64,000 nucleotides of DNA from JAAUTY01 sp964397305. GTDB lineage: Bacteria > Cyanobacteriota > Cyanobacteriia > Cyanobacteriales > Spirulinaceae. The position numbers and the translations under genes were made by a program. The notes under the pieces are model-generated. The model had not been told where the DNA came from. It did no database searches and saw only the letters and a program-made list of their open reading frames with translations. This document shows, piece after piece, positions 53,133 through 61,183 of this stretch (position 1 is the first letter of the stretch; each line of letters opens with the position of its first letter). The DNA lies in contig CAYNIP010000003.1 of assembly GCA_964397305.1 (NCBI GenBank), forward strand, positions 134,567-198,566, in the 5' to 3' direction.

Positions 53133-55361
53133 ATGGCGACTAAATTTCCCAAGTTCAGCCAAGATCTTGCCCAGGACCCGACCACTCGTCGGATTTGGTA
53201 CGGGATCGCCACAGCCCACGACTTTGAAAGCCATGACGGCATGACGGAGGAAAATCTCTACCAGAAGATTTTTGCCTCCCACTTCGGCCACATTGCGATC
53301 ATTTTCCTGTGGACTTCGGGCACCCTGTTCCACGTCGCCTGGCAAGGTAACTTCGAGCAGTGGATCAAAGATCCGCTAAACACCCGCCCGATCGCTCACG
53401 CGATCTGGGACCCTCAATTCGGTGAAGGGGCTGTTAATGCCTTCACGCAGGCTGGCGCAGCCAATCCCGTGGATGTTGCTTACTCTGGGGTTTACCAGTG
53501 GTTCTACACCATTGGGATGACCACCAACAACGACCTCTACCAAGGGTCGATCTTCCTCCTGTTGCTGTCGTCGATCATGCTCTTCGCGGGCTGGTTGCAC
53601 CTGCAACCCAAGTTCCGCCCCAGCCTCTCTTGGTTCAAGAAGGCTGAACACCGCCTGAACCACCACTTGGCGGCCCTGTTTGGGGTCAGCTCTCTGGCTT
53701 GGGCTGGTCACTTGATCCACGTCGCGATCCCGGAAGCACGCGGTCAACACGTCGGTTGGGATAACTTCCTCTCTGTGAAGCCTCACCCGGCGGGTCTGCT
53801 GCCCTTCTTTACCGGCAACTGGGGCGTCTACGCCCAGAACCCGGATACGGCGGGTCACGTTTTTGGCACGTCTCAGGGCGCAGGCACTGCGATCTTGACC
53901 TTCCTCGGGGGTTTTCACCCGCAGACGGAGTCTCTCTGGCTGACGGACATGGCCCACCACCACTTGGCGATCGCCGTCCTGTTCATCGTTGCCGGTCATA
54001 TGTACCGCACCAACTTCGGCATTGGTCACAGCATCAAGGAGATGCTCAACTCCAAGGCTGGTCTGCTGGGCGGCAAGAGTGAAGGTCAGTTCAACCTGCC
54101 TCACCAAGGCCTGTACGACACCATCAACAACTCGCTGCACTTCCAACTGGCGCTGGCCCTAGCCTCTCTGGGTGTCATCACCTCCTTGGTCGCGCAGCAC
54201 ATGTACTCGCTGCCTCCCTACGCTTTCCTGGCGCAGGACCACACGACCCAAGCAGCCCTGTACACCCACCACCAGTACATCGCTGGTTTCCTGATGGTCG
54301 GCGCGTTCGCCCACGGCGCGATCTTCCTGGTGCGCGACTACGACCCGGCCCAAAATGAGGGCAATGTCCTCGACCGGGTGCTCCAACACAAGGAAGCGAT
54401 CATCTCCCACTTGAGCTGGGTGTCCCTTTTCCTCGGCTTCCACACCCTGGGCCTCTACGTCCACAACGATGTGGTCGTTGCCTTCGGTACGCCGGAGAAG
54501 CAAATCCTGATTGAGCCGGTATTCGCTCAGTTCATCCAAGCCTCGCACGGTAAGGTGCTCTACGGCATGGATCTGCTGCTCTCGAACCCGGACAGCATCG
54601 CTACCACAGCTTGGCCCAACCACGGCGCGATCTGGCTGCCGGGCTGGTTGGATGCCATCAACAGCGGCGCTAACTCCCTGTTCTTAACCATCGGCCCTGG
54701 TGACTTCCTGGTTCACCACGCGATCGCCCTCGGCCTGCACACCACGACTCTGATCCTGGTGAAGGGTGCGCTGGACGCACGCGGCTCCAAGCTGATGCCG
54801 GACAAGAAGGACTTCGGCTACTCCTTCCCCTGTGACGGCCCCGGCCGTGGCGGTACCTGCGACATCTCGGCCTGGGATGCCTTCTACCTCGCCATGTTCT
54901 GGATGCTGAACACCCTGGGCTGGCTGACCTTCTACTGGCACTGGAAGCACCTTGGTGTCTGGTCTGGGAACGTCGCTCAGTTCAACGAGAACTCGACCTA
55001 CCTGATGGGCTGGTTCCGTGACTACCTCTGGGCAAACTCTGCTCAGTTGATCAACGGCTACAATCCCTATGGCGTGAACAACCTCTCGGTCTGGGCTTGG
55101 ATGTTCCTCTTCGGGCACCTAGTCTGGGCGACGGGCTTCATGTTCCTGATCTCCTGGCGCGGCTACTGGCAAGAGCTGATCGAAACCATCGTCTGGGCCC
55201 ACGAGCGCACCCCGCTGGCGAACCTGGTTCGCTGGAAGGACAAGCCGGTGGCTCTCTCGATCGTCCAAGCTCGCTTGGTGGGTCTGGCCCACTTCACGGT
55301 CGGTTACATCCTGACCTACGCCGCCTTCCTGATTGCCTCAACGGCAGCTATCTACGGTTAG
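53133..55361 (+). CDS. psaB: photosystem I P700 apoprotein A2
   Basis: A 742-residue PsaB, partner of PsaA in the P700 heterodimer. The F_X cysteines are in FPCDGPGRGGTCDISAWDAF, and the N-terminus is the conserved MATKFPKFSQDLAQDPTTRR. The start at 53133 follows GAAGGA; the frame is open 33 bases upstream but without conservation. The end is typical (VQARLVGLAHFTVGYILTYA then AFLIAST). Codon use is biased as in psaA, with HIP1 sites rarer inside the two psa genes than around them by eye. A strong terminator follows 32 bases after the stop. Confidence 0.99.
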   Translation: MATKFPKFSQDLAQDPTTRRIWYGIATAHDFESHDGMTEENLYQKIFASHFGHIAIIFLWTSGTLFHVAWQGNFEQWIKDPLNTRPIAHAIWDPQFGEGAVNAFTQAGAANPVDVAYSGVYQWFYTIGMTTNNDLYQGSIFLLLLSSIMLFAGWLHLQPKFRPSLSWFKKAEHRLNHHLAALFGVSSLAWAGHLIHVAIPEARGQHVGWDNFLSVKPHPAGLLPFFTGNWGVYAQNPDTAGHVFGTSQGAGTAILTFLGGFHPQTESLWLTDMAHHHLAIAVLFIVAGHMYRTNFGIGHSIKEMLNSKAGLLGGKSEGQFNLPHQGLYDTINNSLHFQLALALASLGVITSLVAQHMYSLPPYAFLAQDHTTQAALYTHHQYIAGFLMVGAFAHGAIFLVRDYDPAQNEGNVLDRVLQHKEAIISHLSWVSLFLGFHTLGLYVHNDVVVAFGTPEKQILIEPVFAQFIQASHGKVLYGMDLLLSNPDSIATTAWPNHGAIWLPGWLDAINSGANSLFLTIGPGDFLVHHAIALGLHTTTLILVKGALDARGSKLMPDKKDFGYSFPCDGPGRGGTCDISAWDAFYLAMFWMLNTLGWLTFYWHWKHLGVWSGNVAQFNENSTYLMGWFRDYLWANSAQLINGYNPYGVNNLSVWAWMFLFGHLVWATGFMFLISWRGYWQELIETIVWAHERTPLANLVRWKDKPVALSIVQARLVGLAHFTVGYILTYAAFLIASTAAIYG

Positions 55362-55392
55362 CGCTCCTAAGCTGCTAACGGATTAAACAAAG

Positions 55393-55427
55393 CGCTCCTT
55401 AACCTCCGGGTTGAGGAGCGTTTTGTT
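55393..55427 (+). terminator. rho-independent terminator after psaB
   Basis: CGCTCCTTAACC (55393-55404) and GGTTGAGGAGCG (55409-55420) pair over 12 positions with one G-U wobble and a TCCG tetraloop, followed by TTTTGTT. It is correctly placed 32 bases beyond the psaB stop. Confidence 0.88.
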
Positions 55428-55612
55428 AGTAGACCGGTGTTGATTCTATTGAAGCCCTTGAGGTTTTGGCCCGATCGAGCCAGAGCCCTTGCTGATACTG
55501 AGATTTGGCTATCATTACAATTTGTTGGACGGTAAGTAGCATCAACCCTGAGCTACCGAGAAACCGTAGGGCTGCCAATCCGGGATGCTCTCAGTTCAGG
55601 GTTTTACCCCCC

Positions 55613-56356
55613 TTAATAGGCTGCAAAGAGAATATTTTGATCCTCCGGTCGGTAGACAAAATCGTAGTCAAAGGGGACGGGACGAAGGCCGCGCACGATT
55701 GAGAAGCCGAGATTGCTGACTGTATCCGTGGTAAAAGTCACCATCACCAACTCCAGCAACTTTTTATCGGGAATGTTCGGTTCTTGGACATAGTAATTGC
55801 GACGGGCGAAGAAGAGGCGTTCATCGCGGGGGTGGATAATACCATTGATACGGTGGGCGTATTGAATCGGTTTAATGTAGGTATTCCAAAACTCTTCCTG
55901 ATTGGCTTGGAGTGAATAAAAGCGCTCCTGCTGGAGCCAGCTCATTTGAAAGAGGAGCTTGATTAACTCAAAGCCAAGGATGTAGTTGAGCACGTAGTTT
56001 TTCTCCTCGGGGCTTGTCACCAAGCGGAGGGCCGATTCGAGATATTTCTCGGGCTCGCGGCGGACATCCTGGGCGGAGTGGATGTAGAACTGCTTGATGT
56101 AGCGCCGGAGCACCCCTTGCGTTAACTGCGTGGTGATGCGAAACTCGCGCAAATGTTGCTGGACCTTGGCCTGGGTGTCGTAGTCCTGGATGATCTTGGC
56201 TACGAGGCCGTCGGCCGTGTATTGATCCAGAAAACTAGCCTGGTGCTCTGGTGGCGCGGCACAGAGCAAGTGACAGAGCGAGAGTAAGTAGCGGCGTTCT
56301 TGCCAGTGCAGGCTTTCGGCCCAGCGCTTGGCCTCCTTGGGAAGTTTTTCGAGCAT
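55613..56356 (-). CDS. conserved cyanobacterial protein of unknown function
   Basis: A 247-residue soluble, helix-rich protein starting MLEKLPKEAKRWAESLHWQE, with conserved-looking stretches SLCHLLCAAPPEHQASFLDQ, LTQGVLRRYIKQFYIHSAQD, NYVLNYILGFELIKLLFQMS and, at the C-terminus, GFSIVRGLRPVPFDYDFVYR. I recall closely similar proteins across cyanobacteria without a tested function. No catalytic motif stands out. It is convergent with psaB and divergently spaced from the uracil-DNA glycosylase gene by 174 bases. The first ATG is used. Confidence 0.8.
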   Translation of the reverse strand: MLEKLPKEAKRWAESLHWQERRYLLSLCHLLCAAPPEHQASFLDQYTADGLVAKIIQDYDTQAKVQQHLREFRITTQLTQGVLRRYIKQFYIHSAQDVRREPEKYLESALRLVTSPEEKNYVLNYILGFELIKLLFQMSWLQQERFYSLQANQEEFWNTYIKPIQYAHRINGIIHPRDERLFFARRNYYVQEPNIPDKKLLELVMVTFTTDTVSNLGFSIVRGLRPVPFDYDFVYRPEDQNILFAAY

Positions 56357-56530
56357 TGCACCCAGTCCTCATCAGCAGGGTTGAGGTCCCAGAGGGGGGC
56401 GATCGCCCAGCCAGGCGGCCGGCAATGATCCTGCTTTGAGGCCGTCGCCTCCCCCATTCCTTTTGTATTGTGACCTATCTCACTGACATTAGAGCGCAGT
56501 GGGTTGTAATCCTTTTCAGCTCCTGACGCT

Positions 56531-57766
56531 CTAGGCGCGATCGCCCCGCAGGGCATCCAGGGTCTGCCGCACCGTCTGGATGTCCTGCCACATCAACCAC
56601 TTCGGGCTTCCCTGCTCCCGGGAGGGATTGCGGAGCAGGTAGGCGGGGTGAAAAATCGCCATGCAGTGTCGCCCTTCCCAGTTGAGCCACTGGCCGCGAA
56701 TTTTGGTGATCCCGCGCTTCTCCCCGGTGAGGGCCTTGAGGGCCGTTGCGCCCGTGAACAGGACAATCTTGGGGTCAATCAGGCGGATTTGTTCCAGTAA
56801 GAAGGGCTTGCAGGCCTCGATTTCCGTCGCGGCGGGGACGCGGTTGCCGGGGGGGCGGCAATTGTGGACGACGCCAGCAGGGGTGATGAAATTGGCGGTG
56901 TCGGCCACCTCGAGACAATAGACCGTCTCAAGCTGGGGCGGTGTCGGCACGGGCCGCGCCTGCACCGCTTGCCAAGCCGTGATTTGGCCGGCGAGGTCCG
57001 GGAGTTGGGGACTAGGGGCGATCGCCAGCGGCGAATTTCGCAGGGCCGCCAGCAAGGGCCGCCAGCGAGCTTCGCTACCCGCCGGCAATCCCGTGGCCAC
57101 GAGATCCCCGGGCAGGAGGTCTGCCACGGGCAGCCAGCCGCGCCGGGTCAGCACCGGATGGTCAGCGGTGGCGGTATAGCCCAGGTCCTGACCCGGGAGG
57201 ATGACGTGGTAGAGCGATCGCCCAGCCAAGGGGGACTGATGCCAGCCCACGAGAGGCCGCCAAACCAGGCGGCGCTGGGGGTCAAGGCTGAGCACCTGCC
57301 CAGACCAGCGATCGCGCACCAGTTGTCCCAGGGGTTGATAGCCAACTTCCGTGAGCACGAGGGTGTCGGCCGTCAAGCACTTGACCACGTTAGCAATGTA
57401 TACGTCCGTGTCGGTGGAGAGGCTCACGGCCGCGAGAATCTTTTCCAACAACTGGCCCGACTTGCCCACAAAAGGCAGGCCGGTCTCATCTTCGTGCTGA
57501 CCCGGTCCCTCGCCAATGATCAGCACATCAGCCTCCGGGTTGCCGCGTCCCACAACCACATTGGTGCGGCCCTGGCTTAGCTCACAGCGTTGGCAGCCCA
57601 GACACTGGGCGGTCAGGGCAGCAAGCGTGGGGTAAGTACCGGGGGGAATGGGGATTTGGGCGCTGGTGGGGATGCGGGCAAAATCCGTCTCGGTTGCGTT
57701 GGGGGGTTGGCGATCGCCCGGCTCCAGCGGCTCACCAAACAAGCTCAATTGTCCGTCACCCGTCAT
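56531..57766 (-). CDS. family 4 uracil-DNA glycosylase precursor interrupted by an intein
   Basis: A 411-residue precursor. The host protein is a family 4 (iron-sulfur) uracil-DNA glycosylase, which excises uracil from DNA to start base-excision repair. Motif A is GEGPGQHEDETGLPFVG (85-101) and motif B is HPAYLLRNP (373-381). Cluster ligands are Cys58 and Cys61 (CQRCELSQGRTNVV), Cys303 (CRPPGNRV) and Cys319 (EACKPFL). Residues 130-302 fit no glycosylase and form an intein (listed separately), inserted between NVVK and CRPPGNR. Removing it leaves 238 residues, a normal family length. Residues 1-48 are a low-complexity N-terminal extension. The start is the ATG giving MTGDGQLSLFG. Confidence 0.93.
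   Translation of the reverse strand: MTGDGQLSLFGEPLEPGDRQPPNATETDFARIPTSAQIPIPPGTYPTLAALTAQCLGCQRCELSQGRTNVVVGRGNPEADVLIIGEGPGQHEDETGLPFVGKSGQLLEKILAAVSLSTDTDVYIANVVKCLTADTLVLTEVGYQPLGQLVRDRWSGQVLSLDPQRRLVWRPLVGWHQSPLAGRSLYHVILPGQDLGYTATADHPVLTRRGWLPVADLLPGDLVATGLPAGSEARWRPLLAALRNSPLAIAPSPQLPDLAGQITAWQAVQARPVPTPPQLETVYCLEVADTANFITPAGVVHNCRPPGNRVPAATEIEACKPFLLEQIRLIDPKIVLFTGATALKALTGEKRGITKIRGQWLNWEGRHCMAIFHPAYLLRNPSREQGSPKWLMWQDIQTVRQTLDALRGDRA
56861..57379 (-). other. mini-intein (173 residues) in the uracil-DNA glycosylase
   Basis: Precursor residues 130-302. Block A is CLTADTLVLTEVGYQPLG with Cys1 as first nucleophile. Block B is GYTATADHPVLTRRGWLPVA with the Thr-x-x-His pair. Block F is VYCLEVADTANFIT and block G is AGVVHN followed by Cys+1. 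The penultimate His301 and terminal Asn302 are intact. There is no room for a LAGLIDADG endonuclease between blocks B and F (about 75 residues), so this is an endonuclease-free mini-intein. Block F has Cys in place of the usual Asp and Ala where the usual His would be. Confidence 0.9.
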
Positions 57767-57925
57767 AATTCCTTCTCTAGCACCCGCCGCAAGGTCGCTC
57801 CCGCTCCTTGTGCCTTAGACATCTCTCAGAACCGAGCTATCACCCCAAGGGTGACAGGCTCAATTTGGCCTTCCTGGCCAGGTTTATTGTAGAGCCAAGG
57901 GCGGGTTTGGGTCTAAGGTCCTGGC

Positions 57926-58399
57926 CTACTGACCGTCCTCGAGCCGCTCCGCATTGCCGCTGCGGACCCAGCCCTCTTGGTCACTGCCGGGGCGGCGCAC
58001 CCGGTCCCACTCCCCATCCGCACTCTGCTCCAGCACGATCATGATTTCATCGTAGGCAAAGCCGCCGATCGTATCCGCATCCGTCCGAGGCTCCGTCCGC
58101 AAGCTCAGGCCGTCAGCCCAAGTGACACGCACCCGATAGGCGCCGGGTTCTAGGGTCTCAGGAGCCGGCGCTGGGGATGGGGTAGCAGCGGGAGCGGGGG
58201 TCTGATCCGAGGTGACGGCGGGAGCGGCGGTTTCTGGGGCGGGTTCCGTGGCGAGTTCCTCCGGAAAGATCGGGCGAGCGGGGGTGCGTACCATCTGGCT
58301 AAAGAAGAAGTAGGCCGCCGCCGCCGTGCCGCAGCCGAGGATGGTCAACCCCAGCGTGACACCGAACAAGAGTTGTAAGAAGTTGGAGAGAGCCGCCAT
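57926..58399 (-). CDS. membrane-anchored SH3b domain protein
   Basis: A 157-residue protein. A single N-terminal transmembrane helix (LQLLFGVTLGLTILGCGTAA then AAYFFF) is followed by a Pro/Ala/Thr linker (about 38-88) and a C-terminal bacterial SH3 domain (about 90-150) with GLSLRTEPRTDADTIGGFAY and WDRVRRPGSDQEGWVRSGNA. SH3b domains often bind peptidoglycan or metals; here it faces the periplasm. The ATG at 58399 is chosen because it gives the helix at the N-terminus; the open frame upstream passes through repeat DNA. A family A repeat lies in its promoter region. Confidence 0.8.
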   Translation of the reverse strand: MAALSNFLQLLFGVTLGLTILGCGTAAAAYFFFSQMVRTPARPIFPEELATEPAPETAAPAVTSDQTPAPAATPSPAPAPETLEPGAYRVRVTWADGLSLRTEPRTDADTIGGFAYDEIMIVLEQSADGEWDRVRRPGSDQEGWVRSGNAERLEDGQ

Positions 58400-58433
58400 G
58401 CGCGTAAATTTTAGGAGGGGCGAAGTTGTACCG

Positions 58434-58596
58434 GGTGCATCCCGCTTTGACGTTACGGTGGCCCAATCTGCGAGAAGCCGCTGTGCGTCTATATCCCCCA
58501 GCCCCTGCTCCCAAGGCTGGGAGCAGGAGAACGAGAAGTCCCTCTCCCAACCTTGGGCGAGGGATGGAGGATGAGGGCTGCCAAACTGAGATGCTC
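58434..58596. mobile_element. family A element with expanded core
   Basis: Left end GGTGCATCCCGCTTTGA and right end CCAAACTGAGATGC are family A termini. The interior has GCGAGAAGCCGCTGTGCGTC and two hairpin cores (CTGCTCCCAAGGCTGGGAGC and CCCTCTCCCAACCTTGGGCG) instead of one. It begins 35 bases upstream of the SH3b gene and may affect its promoter. Confidence 0.55.
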
Positions 58597-58653
58597 CCCG
58601 TTGTGCCCGTATTGTAAAACCTGGGGCGATCGCCTTGCCAGGGCATGGCCGAG

Positions 58654-60150
58654 TTAGGGGCGATCGCCCAAGGGATTGCCCCGAGAGGCTAGCCGCGCCT
58701 TCCCGGCAGCCACCCAATCTTGCAGGAGTTGCACCTGCTCCCGGGCCGTGCGGGCTAGGGGGATGATTTGGCTCGCGGCCTCGAGCACATCCTCCGTAGT
58801 AAAGTCGCGGTTTTGGCTAAAGCCGTTGTGCATCGCCTCGATCAGGGTCTGTTCGATCTCGGCCCCAGAAAAGTCGGGGGTCTCGTAGGCGAGGCGGTCG
58901 AGGTCGTAGCGTTCCAGGCTCTGGGGGCGCAGGCGGCCCAGATGAACCTGGAAAATTTCCCGGCGCTCGGTCTGGGAGGGCAAACCGACGAAGAAGATTT
59001 CATCAAAGCGTCCTTTTCGCAGCAGTTCCGGCGGTAGGGTGTGGACATTGTTAGCCGTCGCGACCACGAAGACAGGGGATTGTTTCTCGGCCAGCCAAGT
59101 GATGAACGTGCCGAAGACCCGGCTGGTTGTGCCCGAGTCCCCTTTGCTGTCGAAACCGGCAAAGGCCTTGTCCAATTCATCGATCCAGAGGATGCAGGGG
59201 GCGAGAGCTTCGGCCAGTTGAATCATCTGGCGGGTGCGGGATTCCGATTCTCCGACCAGGTTGCCAAACAGGCGGCCGACATCGAGACGGAGCAGGGGCA
59301 AATGCCAGTGGTGGGCGATCGCCTTCGCCGTCAGGGATTTCCCCGTGCCCTGAATCCCCACCAGGAGGAGACCGCGAGGATTGGGCAGGCCATAGGCTCG
59401 GGCCTGCTCACTGAAGGCCCCACCCCGGCGTAGCAGCCATTCCTTGAGGTTATCCAAGCCGCCGATGTCATTGATCTGTTCGGTAGCCGGGTAAAAGTCG
59501 AGGATCTGAGTTTGGCGAATGGATTGGCGCTTTTCCTCCAGCACCAGATCCGCATCGTCCGGCTCGAGGCGACCGCGCGCGGCGATCGCCCGGGTCAGCA
59601 CGCGCCGAATCCGCTCCAGAGAGAGGCCCTGGGCCGAGCGCACCAAGTCACTCAACAGGGGCTCGGTGAGGGTTTGCCCCGCCGAAGCCAGCAGCCGCTC
59701 CAGTTCCTGGCGAATTTCCGCCGCTGTCGGCAGGGGAAAATCGACCACCGTGATCACTTCGGTCAATTCGGCCGGCAGGGCTAGCTCCGGGGCAACGATG
59801 ACGATATTTTTCGGCTGGGCCTTGAGGCGGCGGGCGAGGTTGCGGAGCTTGCGGGCGATCGCGATGTCCTCGAGAAAGCGCTGAAAGTCCCGCAGAATGA
59901 AAATCCCGGGCGCTGCTTCGGGCAACTTTTCCAGAAACTCCAGGGCCTGGAGGGGATTGCGGCGGCCGAAGTTGGCATTGTTGGGATTGTCCTGATACCC
60001 GTCTACAAAGTCCCAAAGGTAGACGGCCCGCTGGGTGCGCCGCGCTACGGTAGCGATCGCCGCCTCCAGCCGCTCTTCCTCCGGGGTCGGCACATAGAGC
60101 AAGGGGTAGCAAGCCCGCAACAGCAGTTCAAACTCAGCGTCAAAGGTCAT
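58654..60150 (-). CDS. ycf46: AAA ATPase Ycf46
   Basis: A 498-residue AAA+ protein matching plastid/cyanobacterial Ycf46. The N-terminal half (1-225) is a degenerate ATPase-like region starting MTFDAEFELLLRACYPLLYV. The AAA domain (about 235-430) has Walker A LVGIQGTGKSLTAKAI, Walker B APCILWIDELDKAFAG, sensor VFVVATANN and arginine finger region LLRKGRFDEIFF. Cyanobacterial Ycf46 has been linked to regulation of CO2 use or photosynthesis; the exact substrate is unknown. It starts ten bases after the DUF177 gene and ends the rpmH-rnpA-yidC series. Confidence 0.93.
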   Translation of the reverse strand: MTFDAEFELLLRACYPLLYVPTPEEERLEAAIATVARRTQRAVYLWDFVDGYQDNPNNANFGRRNPLQALEFLEKLPEAAPGIFILRDFQRFLEDIAIARKLRNLARRLKAQPKNIVIVAPELALPAELTEVITVVDFPLPTAAEIRQELERLLASAGQTLTEPLLSDLVRSAQGLSLERIRRVLTRAIAARGRLEPDDADLVLEEKRQSIRQTQILDFYPATEQINDIGGLDNLKEWLLRRGGAFSEQARAYGLPNPRGLLLVGIQGTGKSLTAKAIAHHWHLPLLRLDVGRLFGNLVGESESRTRQMIQLAEALAPCILWIDELDKAFAGFDSKGDSGTTSRVFGTFITWLAEKQSPVFVVATANNVHTLPPELLRKGRFDEIFFVGLPSQTERREIFQVHLGRLRPQSLERYDLDRLAYETPDFSGAEIEQTLIEAMHNGFSQNRDFTTEDVLEAASQIIPLARTAREQVQLLQDWVAAGKARLASRGNPLGDRP

Positions 60151-60160
60151 AAGGGGCGAG

Positions 60161-60652
60161 TTACTCCAACTGTTGACGGAGGGCCTCTAGCCCAGCCCAG
60201 CGGCGGTCGATCAGAGGCTCTGAGACCGTCCGAGCGGGCGTGATCCCCGGGCAGTCGTCGCGGCAAATTTGCTGGAGCGGCAGCAGCAAGCAGAACTGCT
60301 CATACAGCCAGGCTAGGGGCTGAAAATGACCCTGGGCGGGGAGGGACTCGGCTAGGTCCTCAGGGCTAATTTCCAGCTCCAGCGGGGTCAGAAGTTCTTC
60401 CTCCCGCAACCAGATAAGTTCCTGAGTATCGAGCGCGAGGCGCTGGTTATAGTGGGCGAGGCAGCGGTGGCAGGTCAGGGTGACAATGGTTTCCACCCGA
60501 GCTGACACTTCGAGGTAGGTGGTGCAGTGGCGCACCCGGAGCTGGCCCCGGGCCGGCGTTAGACTGTCCAGGTCCGGCACAAAGCCATCGATGGTCAGGG
60601 TTTCCGTGCGCTCGTGAGCCTTGAGCAGATGGGGAATATAGATCGCATCCAT
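60161..60652 (-). CDS. YceD/DUF177 family protein
   Basis: A 163-residue protein of the DUF177/YceD family (MDAIYIPHLLKAHERTETLT, LRVRHCTTYLEVSARVETIV, TLTCHRCLAHYNQRL). Cysteine pairs in CHRCL and CRDDCPGI are likely metal-binding. Homologues in other bacteria sit beside rpmF and are tied to 23S rRNA accumulation in plants and bacteria. The start at the ATG giving MDAIYIPH is chosen over upstream frame extension into the jag gene. It lies 49 bases after the jag stop and ten before ycf46. Confidence 0.85.
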   Translation of the reverse strand: MDAIYIPHLLKAHERTETLTIDGFVPDLDSLTPARGQLRVRHCTTYLEVSARVETIVTLTCHRCLAHYNQRLALDTQELIWLREEELLTPLELEISPEDLAESLPAQGHFQPLAWLYEQFCLLLPLQQICRDDCPGITPARTVSEPLIDRRWAGLEALRQQLE

Positions 60653-60701
60653 AACAGGACTAACCCATAGCGAGACAGGATAGGAGGGCGCCGCTGGGGA
60701 C

Positions 60702-61178
60702 TCAGCGCCGGCAGATGAAGAGCCGGCGATCGGGCTCCGCACCCCGGCTCTCCGTGGTTAGATCCTCCTGATCTTTGAGCAGGTTGTGGACTTGGCGACG
60801 CTCTGCCGCAGAGAGGTGCTCCATTTCCACCTCAGCACCCGTAGCCCGCACCTGGGCGATCGCCACCGTGACCAGTTCCGCCAACTCCGCTTGGCGGCGA
60901 CGCCGGTAGCCCGCCAACTCGACCGTAAAGGCCTGTTGTTCTTCAGGCCCATGACCAACATTCAACAACGTGTTTGCCAAGTACTGAATCGCATCGATCG
61001 CGTGGCCCCGCTCACCCAGCAGGAGGTCCACTTGGGCGGGATCGAGGGCCTCAGCAGCAATCTCGAGCCAGACCACGCCCTCGGCATCGGGCTCCCTCGC
61101 AACAACCGGAGCCGCCACGCCCATGGATTTCAGTAAGCGTTCAAGCCAAGCCTGACCGCGTTTGCCTTGTTCATTCAT
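60702..61178 (-). CDS. RNA-binding protein Jag/KhpB (KH and R3H domains)
   Basis: A 158-residue protein. The KH domain has LLLGERGHAIDAIQYLANTL with the G-x-x-G-type loop, and the R3H domain has the Arg...His pair in AAERRQVHNLLKD near residues 122-134. The N-terminal Jag_N domain is absent, as in the short cyanobacterial forms. KhpB proteins bind many RNAs and affect cell division and envelope genes. It starts five bases downstream of yidC, the conserved bacterial order (rnpA-yidC-jag). Confidence 0.93.
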   Translation of the reverse strand: MNEQGKRGQAWLERLLKSMGVAAPVVAREPDAEGVVWLEIAAEALDPAQVDLLLGERGHAIDAIQYLANTLLNVGHGPEEQQAFTVELAGYRRRRQAELAELVTVAIAQVRATGAEVEMEHLSAAERRQVHNLLKDQEDLTTESRGAEPDRRLFICRR

Positions 61179-61183
61179 AGGAA

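Noticed and set aside
55613..56356. Enzyme assignment for the conserved unknown protein
   Set aside because: No nucleotide-binding or cofactor motif is visible, so no enzymatic name is supported.
56861..57379. Split or endonuclease-bearing intein
   Set aside because: The reading frame is continuous, and about 75 residues between blocks B and F leave no space for a LAGLIDADG domain.
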